Assembly (NCBI GenBank): GCA_017556885.1
Contig: JAFYLV010000175.1
Span: forward strand, 1 to 11,504
Direction: 5' to 3'
DNA: 11,504 nt
DNA from: Clostridia bacterium
GTDB lineage: Bacteria > Bacillota > Clostridia > Oscillospirales > QAMX01
Numbering within the stretch: position 1 is the stretch's first letter; every line of letters begins with the position of its first letter. The position numbers and the translations under genes are program-made. Below, piece by piece: positions 1 to 6,270 of this stretch. Below the pieces are notes generated by a model, which saw only the letters and a program-made list of their open reading frames with translations, had not been told where the DNA came from and searched no databases.

Positions 1-293
1 ACCTGCTGCTCGATCCCTACTTCGCCGAGAAGATGAAGAGCCTGCTGCCCGGCTGGCGCAAGGTCGTGGCCAATGCCGCCCTCATCGGTGTGCCTGTGCC
101 CGCCTTCTCCACCGCCCTGTGCTACTACGATGGTTACCGCTGCGAGCGCCTGCCCGCAAACCTTCTGCAGGCCCAGCGCGACTACTTCGGTGCCCACACC
201 TACGAGCGCATCGATGCTCCCCGCGGCGAGTTCTTCCACACCAACTGGACCGGCCGCGGCGGCAACACCTCCGCATCCACCTACACCGCGTAA
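1..293 (+). CDS. gnd: 6-phosphogluconate dehydrogenase, decarboxylating (3' end only)
   Basis: This is the C-terminal ~96 residues of 6-phosphogluconate dehydrogenase, the oxidative pentose phosphate enzyme that converts 6-phosphogluconate and NAD(P)+ to ribulose 5-phosphate, CO2 and NAD(P)H in the cytosol. The reading frame is open from base 3, so the gene begins upstream of the window. The family is recognised from the all-helical C-terminal domain: a run reading NAALIGVPVPAFSTAL, then YYDGYR, a QAQRDYFGAHTYER stretch, and the C-terminal tail with FFHTNWTGRGG that reaches into the neighbouring subunit's active site in this family. The gene ends normally in TAA and is followed 13 nt later by a strong terminator. 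Only the tail is visible, so NAD or NADP preference cannot be judged. Confidence 0.95.
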   Translation, partial: LLLDPYFAEKMKSLLPGWRKVVANAALIGVPVPAFSTALCYYDGYRCERLPANLLQAQRDYFGAHTYERIDAPRGEFFHTNWTGRGGNTSASTYTA

Positions 294-306
294 TTTAAAA
301 ACATTA

Positions 307-341
307 AGATCCCCGGACAGAGTATGCCCGGGGATCTTTTT
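307..341 (+). terminator. Rho-independent terminator of gnd
   Basis: A perfect 10-bp stem (307-316 pairing with 328-337) with an 11-nt loop is followed by a T run at 337-341. It lies 13 nt after the gnd stop codon and separates gnd from the promoter at 378. Confidence 0.9.
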
Positions 342-377
342 ATAATCAGAACAAATCATGGGCTGTTCTGTAAAAAG

Positions 378-406
378 TTGACGGATGTGCGAAAATATGG
401 TATAAA
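378..406 (+). promoter_or_regulatory. Sigma-A type promoter for the 455 gene
   Basis: TTGACG (378-383) and TATAAA (401-406) are separated by exactly 17 bp. The predicted start is near 413, giving a leader of about 40 nt. A GGGAGGT ribosome binding site lies at 441-447, 7 nt before the ATG at 455. Confidence 0.8.
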
Positions 407-454
407 TAAGGAGGAGTAAGAAGTATCTGCATAAAACATTGGGAGGTAATCCGT

Positions 455-1297
455 ATGAAAAAGAAAACAGTCGTTGTTCTTTCCGTGCTTGCCGTGGTGC
501 TTATTGCGGCGGTGCTTGTGCTTTTCGTACCATTCAATTCATCGATCGCCGCCCATCTTGGAATTGCCTCCGTTACGGAGGAGGATGTCGTTTGCCTTGA
601 GATCACGAGAAATGATGCAGGCAATCTCACCGTCTGGCGCACGGAGGATGCGGAGCTGATCGGGAAGATGCTTAAGTTTACGCAAAAGCGCAGATTGGTC
701 AAATTCCCGAGCCTCTATGCGGGCGGAAGCTATGAAGTATCCATCGTGCTCGATGAGGAGCTTTATGAACGCCGGGCGGCATTTTATCTGACTCCCGGTC
801 CGTCGGAGGTAGGGATCCGTACGGAGAACGACGGGCATGTAGAGGGGCGGATCCTGCTCGGCGGCTGGAGCTATAAGCAGTGGACGGCTTTTCTCGAAAA
901 ATGTGAGCTGACGCAGGTGCCGTCGGTACTGGATTGTTGCGGAAAAGGTGACCTGACGGCTGCGGATGTGGAATCTGTTCGTATCCAGCTTCATTTGGCC
1001 GAATACTCGGCGTATGAGACGAAGGATCCTGCCAATATCGCGATGCTTTTGGAGCACCTTTCCGAATTGAAAGTGCTTCGCGGAAGCGGGGACGAAGTTC
1101 TGGAACCGGGTGGCTATCGGTATGTGGTCATTCAGTTAAAAAACGCACAGCCTGGCGAGGAACCATTGCGGATCGCCCTGTGGGAGAATGCGATTTCCGT
1201 TTCCGGAGCGGATCATATCCGTGTATCCGGTGAAAACTGGACGGATGCGGAATGGGATACTTTCCTTGCAAAATGTGAGCTTGTCGTAGCTCCGTAA
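455..1297 (+). CDS. Membrane-anchored protein with two diverged tandem domains, function unknown
   Basis: I do not recognise this 280-residue protein by name. A short MKKK start precedes one hydrophobic segment (about residues 5-26), which should be an uncleaved anchor or a signal sequence, so the rest is expected outside the membrane. The exported part consists of two diverged copies of one domain, about residues 43-152 and 169-276. Each has a strand, a short helix after an acidic stretch, several strands, and the same end motif: WTAFLEKCEL in copy 1 and WDTFLAKCEL in copy 2. The Cys in these motifs (C150, C274), with C47 and the pair C161-C162, could form disulfides. Start choice is supported by the RBS at 441-447. 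It has its own promoter and terminator, so it is monocistronic. Layout and terminator match the 2734 gene, suggesting a related family. No catalytic motif is visible. Confidence 0.8.
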   Translation: MKKKTVVVLSVLAVVLIAAVLVLFVPFNSSIAAHLGIASVTEEDVVCLEITRNDAGNLTVWRTEDAELIGKMLKFTQKRRLVKFPSLYAGGSYEVSIVLDEELYERRAAFYLTPGPSEVGIRTENDGHVEGRILLGGWSYKQWTAFLEKCELTQVPSVLDCCGKGDLTAADVESVRIQLHLAEYSAYETKDPANIAMLLEHLSELKVLRGSGDEVLEPGGYRYVVIQLKNAQPGEEPLRIALWENAISVSGADHIRVSGENWTDAEWDTFLAKCELVVAP

Positions 1298-1312
1298 ATT
1301 GAACATCAGATT

Positions 1313-1345
1313 GCCGGGCAGAAGAGATTCTGCCCGGCTGTTTTT
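1313..1345 (+). terminator. Rho-independent terminator of the 455 gene
   Basis: A perfect 11-bp stem (1313-1323 with 1328-1338) with a GAGA tetraloop is followed by TGTTTTT. The hairpin sequence is repeated, identical over 25 nt, after the 2734 gene at 3512-3536. Confidence 0.95.
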
Positions 1346-1431
1346 ATGGGAAATCGAAAAATGTCGAAAAATATAGAAATGTGTCGAAAACAAACGAACT
1401 TGGAGAAAAAAAAAGAAAATAAGAAATATAG

Positions 1432-1460
1432 TTGACAAATAAATAATTCCGTGATATAAG
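1432..1460 (+). promoter_or_regulatory. Strong sigma-A promoter with extended -10 for the cysteine peptidase gene
   Basis: Consensus TTGACA (1432-1437) is followed, 17 bp later, by TATAAG (1455-1460). The -10 box is preceded by TGA (1452-1454), which fits an extended -10 element. The predicted start is near 1467, directly at the left edge of the palindrome at 1470-1481. Confidence 0.85.
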
Positions 1461-1469
1461 TAGATTGAA

Positions 1470-1481
1470 GCAAACGTTTGC
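1470..1481 (+). promoter_or_regulatory. LacI/GalR-family type operator overlapping the transcription start
   Basis: GCAAACGTTTGC is a perfect 12-bp palindrome with a central CG, the hallmark core of LacI/GalR-family operators (the PurR core has this form, and CcpA cre sites are related). It sits at about +3 to +15 of the predicted transcript of the secreted peptidase gene, where a bound repressor would block initiation or early elongation. The regulator is not in the window. Identification rests on sequence form and position only. Confidence 0.65.
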
Positions 1482-1513
1482 AAATAATAAAGAAAATATG
1501 AAAAGGAGAAAAA

Positions 1514-2635
1514 ATGAAAAATAAGAAATATTTGGTACTCTTCTTGGTGGTGACACTTCTGTTCTGTGGAATCATGCCTGTACAGGCAGTTGAAGCAAAC
1601 AGAAATAAAAATGATCTTTATGAAGTTCACACCATTGCAAGAAATGCCCCCTCTTTTTTTGCACCTACAAGTGATTGGTCAAACGTGACTATCCGAAAGA
1701 CAACCCCTTTGTATGATCTCTATAATGAGATCATTGCATACTGTGTGGATATTCAGAATGCCGATACGGGAAAAAATGCATATATTGTTATAAATGCGGA
1801 TGAAAAGGGTACTCCCGTTTTGCAGTATGCACCGGATGCGACTTCTCCGTATTATGATATCGGTAATTCCCGTGCGCTGTATCTTGCTCCCGGCGCATAT
1901 CATGTAATTGACGGAGATATGATTGTTGATCTGACAACGGAAGAAACGATTGCAAAATCTTCTCTCACTATTAAAGATAAAACGGAAACAAGATCAAGTT
2001 CCGACGTATCGGCAGAGACTTTGGTAAAAAATGAGTATGTGAGAGCGGCGTATCTTTCCGGAAGTTCTCAGAGATCAAATGATACGAGAGAAACTATTCT
2101 AAACGGCGTTCCAAATTGGCATTGGCAATATGGTTGCGTACCTACTGCGATTGGAATGCAGTTGGCAAAATTGTATCCAAGCCTAAATGATCAAAACACA
2201 ATAGGTCGTTTGGCATCTGCGCTTGGTACAGATTCAAATGGAGTAACAATTCGACGCTATATCCCTGATAGATTGGTGGCCTTTATTACAAGGTGCGGGT
2301 TTGCTACTCCTTCGTATTGTGATTATCCTGCTGTCGATTCCGTAGGAAATCCTTTAACCGGCATAGGATATAATTCATATACGACATATAAATCGGAAAT
2401 TGATGCAGGACGACCGGTTGCTATTTATTCTGAGAATGCATCTGTTTCTATTCCTGGATTTTCATCTTTATCGGGATGGGAATCGCACATGATCACGGGT
2501 ATAGGTTACTCGTATGTAATAAGTGGATATGATAAGTATGTGGTTACCTATACTACCTCTGCACCTGCGGGGAGAGTATATATCAACATCAATTCTCAAT
2601 TGGGTGCATTTGCTTGGTTGATTGTTAGACCGTAA
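1514..2635 (+). CDS. Secreted C39-like (papain-fold) cysteine peptidase with long N-terminal region
   Basis: The 373-residue protein starts with a typical signal peptide (KNKK, hydrophobic core, likely cleavage after VQA at residue 25), so it is exported. Residues ~29-190 form an N-terminal region rich in strands that may be a prodomain. The C-terminal part (about 195-373) looks like a C39_2-type peptidase: Cys208 in WQYGCVPTAIGM is the likely nucleophile, Gln205 may be the oxyanion residue, and His325 in ESHMITGIGY is the likely base, preceded by the typical IDAGRPVAIY strand. The usual Asp/Asn-Pro after the His is not obvious; the matching strand reads YVVTYTT, so the third catalytic residue is uncertain. 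Similarity to C10 streptopain-like enzymes is also possible. RBS AAGGAG lies at 1503-1508. The gene is more AT-rich than its neighbours, and no terminator is seen after it, so it may read into the 2734 gene. Confidence 0.75.
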   Translation: MKNKKYLVLFLVVTLLFCGIMPVQAVEANRNKNDLYEVHTIARNAPSFFAPTSDWSNVTIRKTTPLYDLYNEIIAYCVDIQNADTGKNAYIVINADEKGTPVLQYAPDATSPYYDIGNSRALYLAPGAYHVIDGDMIVDLTTEETIAKSSLTIKDKTETRSSSDVSAETLVKNEYVRAAYLSGSSQRSNDTRETILNGVPNWHWQYGCVPTAIGMQLAKLYPSLNDQNTIGRLASALGTDSNGVTIRRYIPDRLVAFITRCGFATPSYCDYPAVDSVGNPLTGIGYNSYTTYKSEIDAGRPVAIYSENASVSIPGFSSLSGWESHMITGIGYSYVISGYDKYVVTYTTSAPAGRVYININSQLGAFAWLIVRP

Positions 2636-2657
2636 GAGGGAAGGATGCCTGCAGCGC

Positions 2658-2686
2658 TTGACTTTCAACAGTGAAAGTTGTATACT
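2658..2686 (+). promoter_or_regulatory. Promoter for the 2734 gene with an inverted repeat in its spacer
   Basis: TTGACT (2658-2663) and TATACT (2681-2686) are 17 bp apart. A perfect 7-bp inverted repeat, ACTTTCA (2661-2667) and TGAAAGT (2672-2678) with a 4-nt centre, overlaps the -35 box and fills most of the spacer, the position expected for a repressor or a spacer-binding activator. It lacks a T run, so it is not a terminator for the preceding gene. Confidence 0.7.
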
Positions 2687-2733
2687 ACACTTGATAAATG
2701 AAGTGGTTACTTGCATGCAGGGAGGTATATCGC

Positions 2734-3498
2734 ATGAAAAAGAAACTGGTTCTGAGCATTTCTGTGCTTGTTGTTGTTGTTTTCCTTGTCGTGCTGATCG
2801 TTTTCTTATCGACAGATGACCGCGAGCCTACCTCCGCAACGATTACCTACTTCGAAACCTATGAAGCCGAAGGCGTGACCGCCGAAATCACGGAGGGTGA
2901 AACGCTTAAGGAACTCTTTTCTCTGGCGGTTGCAGCCGGAAAACGTGCAAAGGATACGTCGGTTGCGATGAATGATCCGGTGTATGTTTTTGAAGCCCGT
3001 GATGCCGCCGGAGAGGTCATGCTTTCCTGCCACATCAATGCCGAAGGCGTTTTCTCATCCAAGACAGAGACGGGACTTGGCAATCACACCCTGCCGGAAG
3101 ACAGTACCCTTTATGCAGAGCTGGATGCGGCCTTCAAGGCAAACGCACCGACGGATGATCGCGAGCCTGCTTCCGCAACGATTACCTACTTCGAAACCTA
3201 TGAGGCCGAAGGCGTGACCGCCGAAGTTGCGGAGGGTGAAACGCTCAAGGAACTTTTTGGCTTAGCGGTTGGTGCTGGCAAGCAGGCCAAGAGTACATCC
3301 AGGCCGATGGAGTGTCCGAGATATGTTTTTGAAGCCCGTGATGCCGCCGGAGAGGTGATACTTTCCTGCGAAATCGATACCAACGGGATTTTCTGCTCCA
3401 AAACAGAGACGGGACTTGGCAATCACACCCTGTCGGAAGACAGTATCCTTTACGCAGAACTGGATGCGGCGTTCAAGGCGGCTGCACCAAAGGAATAA
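2734..3498 (+). CDS. Membrane-anchored protein of two near-identical 113-residue repeats, function unknown
   Basis: I do not recognise this family. The start at 2734 is chosen because GGGAGGT (2720-2726) lies 7 nt upstream and the protein then begins MKKK followed by a hydrophobic anchor (about residues 4-24), as in the 455 gene; the in-frame ATG at 2698 has no RBS and lies at the promoter's expected start. The 254-residue product is 26 residues of leader/anchor, repeat 1 (27-139), repeat 2 (140-252) and two final residues. Repeats begin TDDREP and carry ITYFETYEAEGVTAE, ETLKELF, YVFEARDAAGEV, one shared LSC cysteine, and SKTETGLGNHTL. Repeat 2 has two further Cys. The domain is expected outside the cell. 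It has its own promoter and terminator. The arrangement resembles the 455 protein, suggesting a common origin, but sequence similarity by eye is weak. Confidence 0.8.
   Translation: MKKKLVLSISVLVVVVFLVVLIVFLSTDDREPTSATITYFETYEAEGVTAEITEGETLKELFSLAVAAGKRAKDTSVAMNDPVYVFEARDAAGEVMLSCHINAEGVFSSKTETGLGNHTLPEDSTLYAELDAAFKANAPTDDREPASATITYFETYEAEGVTAEVAEGETLKELFGLAVGAGKQAKSTSRPMECPRYVFEARDAAGEVILSCEIDTNGIFCSKTETGLGNHTLSEDSILYAELDAAFKAAAPKE
2812..3489 (+). repeat. In-frame tandem duplication, unit 339 bp (2812-3150 and 3151-3489)
   Basis: The two units have equal length and align without gaps at the protein level, with about 22 differences in 113 residues by eye. Long blocks are nearly identical in DNA (2821-2886 against 3160-3225 differ at three bases). 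Differences cluster in the middle, around unit residues 46-57 and 74-82. The pattern fits a fairly recent duplication with later divergence. Confidence 0.95.
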
Positions 3499-3511
3499 AG
3501 ACGGATTATGT

Positions 3512-3546
3512 GCCGGGCAGAAGAGATTCTGCCCGGTTCTTTTTTT
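3512..3546 (+). terminator. Rho-independent terminator of the 2734 gene
   Basis: A 10-bp perfect stem (3513-3522 with 3527-3536), extendable by a G-T pair, with a GAGA tetraloop, is followed by TTCTTTTTTT. Hairpin and loop match the terminator at 1313-1338. Confidence 0.95.
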
Positions 3547-3557
3547 GTCGGAAATGC

Positions 3558-3586
3558 TTGTAAAATGCGCGAAGGAGAGCTATAAT
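3558..3586 (+). promoter_or_regulatory. Promoter of the UPF0371 / dCMP deaminase transcript
   Basis: TTGTAA (3558-3563) and a perfect TATAAT (3581-3586) are 17 bp apart. The predicted start is near 3593, 30 nt before the ATG at 3623. The RBS is AAGGGG at 3608-3613. Confidence 0.8.
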
Positions 3587-3622
3587 ATATAGGTTAGTAT
3601 TGTTAAAAAGGGGTAGAAGTTC

Positions 3623-5107
3623 ATGGGTCTGCTGGGCTTTGACAATGAAAAATATCTGGAGCTGCAGTCGGAGCATATCCGCCGCCGCATTGCGCAGTTT
3701 GGCGGCAAGCTCTATCTGGAATTCGGCGGCAAGCTCTTTGACGATTTTCATGCCGCCCGTGTGCTGCCCGGCTTTGCGCCCGACAGCAAGATGAAGCTGC
3801 TTTTGAATATGAAGGAGCAGGCCGAGATCGTCTTTGCCATCAACGCGGAGGATATTGAGAAGAACAAGATCCGCGGAGACCTCGGCATTACATACGATCA
3901 GGATCTGCTGCGCCTGATTGATGCCTTCCGCGCCATCGGCCTGTACGTGGGCAGCGTGGTCATCACCCGCTGGGGCGCACAGAATTCCGCCGTTGTCTTC
4001 CAGCGGAGACTGGAAAGTCTCGGCGTGAAGGTCTACCGCCACTATTCCATTGAGGGCTATCCCTCCAACATTCCCCTTATCGTCAGCGAGGAGGGCTTTG
4101 GCCGCAATGACTTTGTGGAGACCGAGCGTCCTCTCGTCATCGTCACCGCGCCCGGACCGGGCAGCGGAAAGATGGCCGTTTGCCTGTCTCAGCTCTACCA
4201 CGAAAACCAGCGTGGCATTCAGGCGGGCTATGCAAAGTTTGAAACCTTCCCCATCTGGAATCTTGCACTGAAGCACCCCGTGAATCTCGCCTACGAGGCG
4301 GCCACCGCCGACCTTGACGACGTGAATATGATCGACCCCTTCCATCTGGAGGCCTACGGAGAGACCACCGTCAACTACAACCGCGACGTGGAGATCTTCC
4401 CTGTGCTGCGGGCCATCTTCCAGAAAATCATGGGCGAGTGCCCCTACCAGTCGCCTACGGATATGGGCGTTAATATGGCGGGGCTTGCCATCTCCGATGA
4501 CGAGATCTGCCGCCGTGCCTCACGGCAGGAGATCCTACGCCGCTATTATCAGTCGGCCTGCGACCGCCGCAAAGGCTTGGGCGAGGCTGATGTGGTCTAC
4601 AAGCTGGAGCTTTTGATGAACCAGGCGGGTATTTCCGAAGCAGACCGACCCGTCATCGCTGCCGCCGTCAAACGGGCGGAGCGGGAGGGCTCTCCCGCCG
4701 CCGCGCTGGAGCTTTCCGACGGCCGCATCGTCACCGGCGGAACGACGACGCTGCTCGGAAGCTCCGCCGCGCTGCTTCTCAATGCGCTGAAGGTGTCTGC
4801 GGGCATTCCCGCCGGTCAGCATCTGATCCCGCCTTCCGTCATCGAGCCTATTCAGGAGCTCAAGACCCGCCATCTCGGCGGAAATAACCCCCGTCTGCAT
4901 ACCGACGAGGTACTGATCGCCCTCTCCGTTGCCTCTGCCACCGACCCGGATGCCCTCCGCGCCATGGAGGAGCTGCCGAGACTCGCCGGTTGTGAAGCTC
5001 ATAGCTCTGTCATCCTCTCCCCGGTGGATGCAAACATCTTCAAAAAGCTCGGCATCAACCTCACCTGCGAGCCGGTCTATCAGACCAAGAAACTCTACCA
5101 CAAGTAA
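3623..5107 (+). CDS. UPF0371 / DUF1846 family protein
   Basis: The 494-residue protein matches the conserved UPF0371 (DUF1846) family over its whole length, which is normal for the family (~490-505). Recognisable features are the N-terminal GFDNEKYLELQSEHI, FGGKLYLEFGGKLFDDFHAARVLPGF and INAEDIEKNKIRGDLGITYD segments, and a glycine-rich TAPGPGSGKMA loop (about residues 175-185) that resembles a phosphate-binding loop. The last ~150 residues contain a glycine/threonine-rich TGGTTTLLGSSAA segment and a serine-rich C-terminal domain. The family is cytosolic and widely found in Firmicutes and Actinobacteria; its biochemical role is not established to my knowledge, though the loop suggests nucleotide or phosphate binding. 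RBS AAGGGG lies 9 nt before the ATG. dCMP deaminase follows after 43 nt with no terminator between, so they are probably co-transcribed, which may hint at a nucleotide-related role. Confidence 0.92.
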   Translation: MGLLGFDNEKYLELQSEHIRRRIAQFGGKLYLEFGGKLFDDFHAARVLPGFAPDSKMKLLLNMKEQAEIVFAINAEDIEKNKIRGDLGITYDQDLLRLIDAFRAIGLYVGSVVITRWGAQNSAVVFQRRLESLGVKVYRHYSIEGYPSNIPLIVSEEGFGRNDFVETERPLVIVTAPGPGSGKMAVCLSQLYHENQRGIQAGYAKFETFPIWNLALKHPVNLAYEAATADLDDVNMIDPFHLEAYGETTVNYNRDVEIFPVLRAIFQKIMGECPYQSPTDMGVNMAGLAISDDEICRRASRQEILRRYYQSACDRRKGLGEADVVYKLELLMNQAGISEADRPVIAAAVKRAEREGSPAAALELSDGRIVTGGTTTLLGSSAALLLNALKVSAGIPAGQHLIPPSVIEPIQELKTRHLGGNNPRLHTDEVLIALSVASATDPDALRAMEELPRLAGCEAHSSVILSPVDANIFKKLGINLTCEPVYQTKKLYHK

Positions 5108-5150
5108 ATTCCCTGCTCTGTATTTACAAAAAAACGGAGGTATTACTCTC

Positions 5151-5639
5151 GTGAAACGCACCGATTATATCAGTTGGGATGAGTATTTTATGGGCGTTTC
5201 CCTGCTGGCGGCCCGCCGCAGCAAGGATCCCAACACACAGGTGGGTGCCTGTATCGTATCTGAGGACAATATTATCATCTCCACCGGATACAATGGTATG
5301 CCCAAGGGTTGCAGCGACGATGCTTTCCCCTGGGGCCGCGAGGGCGAGGAGACCAAATATCCCTACGTCGTTCATGCGGAGCTCAATGCCATTCTCAATG
5401 CCAGCGGGCGTGATCTGCGGGGCAGCCGTATCTATGTTGCACTCTTTCCCTGCAATGAGTGCGCCAAGGCCATCATCCAGAGTGGCATCCGGGAAGTGCT
5501 CTATCTGTCCGATAAGTATTGCGGAACGCCGGGAAACGTGGCCTCCAAGCGTATGCTGGATGCCGCGGGCGTGAAATACACCCGGCTGTGTCCGGAGCGC
5601 GGCAGCATCACGCTGGATTTCGTTACGGAAGAGGAATAA
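5151..5639 (+). CDS. dCMP deaminase (deoxycytidylate deaminase)
   Basis: This cytosolic enzyme hydrolyses dCMP to dUMP, the substrate of thymidylate synthase. The start is taken as GTG at 5151, because CGGAGGT (5135-5141) lies 9 nt upstream and the protein then begins MKRTDYISWDEYFM, the normal start of the family; length is 162 residues. Zinc-dependent cytidine/dCMP deaminase motifs are intact: His75 and Glu77 in VVHAELNAIL (zinc ligand and proton shuttle) and Cys101/Cys104 in FPCNECAKAI. DPNTQVGACIV and GYNGMP near the N-terminus are typical substrate-binding segments. It is also called ComEB in Bacillus. It ends 9 nt before the inverted-repeat box at 5648 and faces iorB convergently across the island. 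Confidence 0.93.
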   Translation: MKRTDYISWDEYFMGVSLLAARRSKDPNTQVGACIVSEDNIIISTGYNGMPKGCSDDAFPWGREGEETKYPYVVHAELNAILNASGRDLRGSRIYVALFPCNECAKAIIQSGIREVLYLSDKYCGTPGNVASKRMLDAAGVKYTRLCPERGSITLDFVTEEE

Positions 5640-5686
5640 TAAGAAATAAAAAAGACCGTCCAATGGCAGGTGCTCGTAAAACAGTT

Positions 5687-5733
5687 AACAGGCACAGCGG
5701 TTTTCGCTGTGCCTGTTCTTGTAGGACTTTTCT
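5687..5733 (+). terminator. Terminator-like hairpin after dCMP deaminase
   Basis: A perfect 13-bp stem (5687-5699 with 5705-5717) with a GTTTT loop. The first T-rich run is broken (TTCTTG), and a better one, TTTTCTTTTT, begins only at 5728, so it may terminate with reduced efficiency or together with an outer GTCC/GGAC pairing (5658-5661 with 5724-5727). Confidence 0.7.
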
Positions 5734-5777
5734 TTTTATGATAAACTGCAGGTGAACAGTTCAACAAATAAGAATTT

Positions 5778-5869
5778 GACGATGCAATTGCCTTCGGCGA
5801 TTCGCAACGTCAGTTGCTGAACTTTCGAAGAAAGTGCATCGTCAGTGAGGAAAATGCGTAGCATTTTTC
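5778..5869. repeat. Cluster of small hairpins with a cloverleaf-like layout
   Basis: A closing stem GACGATGCA (5778-5786) / TGCATCGTC (5835-5843) encloses three arms: AATTGCC/GGCGATT (5786-5802, one G-T pair), GCAAC/GTTGC (5804-5817) and ACTTTC/GAAAGT (5821-5835), with 1-nt sharing at the junctions. A fourth hairpin, AAAATGC/GCATTTT (5851-5867, extendable to 5849-5869), follows and ends in five T. A short inverted repeat TGAAC-A-GTTCA lies just before (5753-5763). No tRNA consensus loops are present. It could be a palindromic repeat element or a structured RNA. Confidence 0.6.
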
Positions 5870-5903
5870 GAACTTGATGCATGTATTGTTAGGAGATTAT
5901 GGT

Positions 5904-6206
5904 ATGATTAACAAAATATCATTTCCTGAACATGAATATGAATCAATTCAAAATTATTTAAAAAGACTGGGATATTGTTATACCACTAGGGTATATAAAG
6001 AAGTCGGTAAATATAAAGTTGGAGAACTATATATAGCCCCATGGGGTGATGTTCTTAAAATAGATGAAATCAAAACTTATTGGAAAGTCTCAGACCGCCC
6101 ATTCTATGAAGAAATGAGTGATGATGAAAAGATAGAAATCCGAAAATATTCTGAAGATATGGGATTACCTTATGAATTTATTAGATTCACTAAAAGTACA
6201 GTTTGA
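5904..6206 (+). CDS. Hypothetical AT-rich small protein, possibly PUA/ASCH-like
   Basis: A 100-residue soluble protein whose start at 5904 is supported by AGGAG (5891-5895), 8 nt upstream; in-frame TTG/ATG codons at 5874 and 5877 lack an RBS. It has no signal peptide or membrane segment. Residues 1-35 contain a predicted helix (EHEYESIQNYLKRLGY) followed by TTRVYKEVGKYKVGELY and APWGDVLKIDEIKTY, a pattern of strands resembling small PUA/ASCH-type RNA-binding folds; the C-terminal third is acidic and helical (EEMSDDEKIEIRKYSEDMG). The fold assignment is a weak inference. GC content is about 30% by eye, far below the neighbours, and both sides carry hairpin clusters, so it is probably acquired cargo of the island. 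No convincing promoter was found. Confidence 0.65.
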   Translation: MINKISFPEHEYESIQNYLKRLGYCYTTRVYKEVGKYKVGELYIAPWGDVLKIDEIKTYWKVSDRPFYEEMSDDEKIEIRKYSEDMGLPYEFIRFTKSTV

Positions 6207-6270
6207 TTATATTTCAACAATTACCAATTTCAAAATGTAGTATTACAGACTTGAATTCTGTTAGGCCCAT

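Noticed and set aside
2661..2678. Terminator for the cysteine peptidase gene
   Set aside because: The hairpin has no T run and lies within a good promoter, so it is better read as an operator.
2812..3489. CRISPR-like repetition
   Set aside because: Only two long units, in frame inside a coding region and with no spacers; it is a protein domain duplication.
3506..4345. Minus-strand frame of 279 codons opposite the UPF0371 gene
   Set aside because: Antisense shadow; it starts in the real gene and ends in the neighbouring terminator hairpin.
4929..5150. N-terminal extension of dCMP deaminase to 4929
   Set aside because: It overlaps the UPF0371 gene in another frame, is low-complexity, and the GTG at 5151 has a good RBS and the normal family N-terminus.
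5778..5843. tRNA or tRNA-like gene in the cloverleaf
   Set aside because: The acceptor-like stem is 9 bp, arm loops are 3-4 nt, and no T-loop, D-loop or anticodon arrangement is present.
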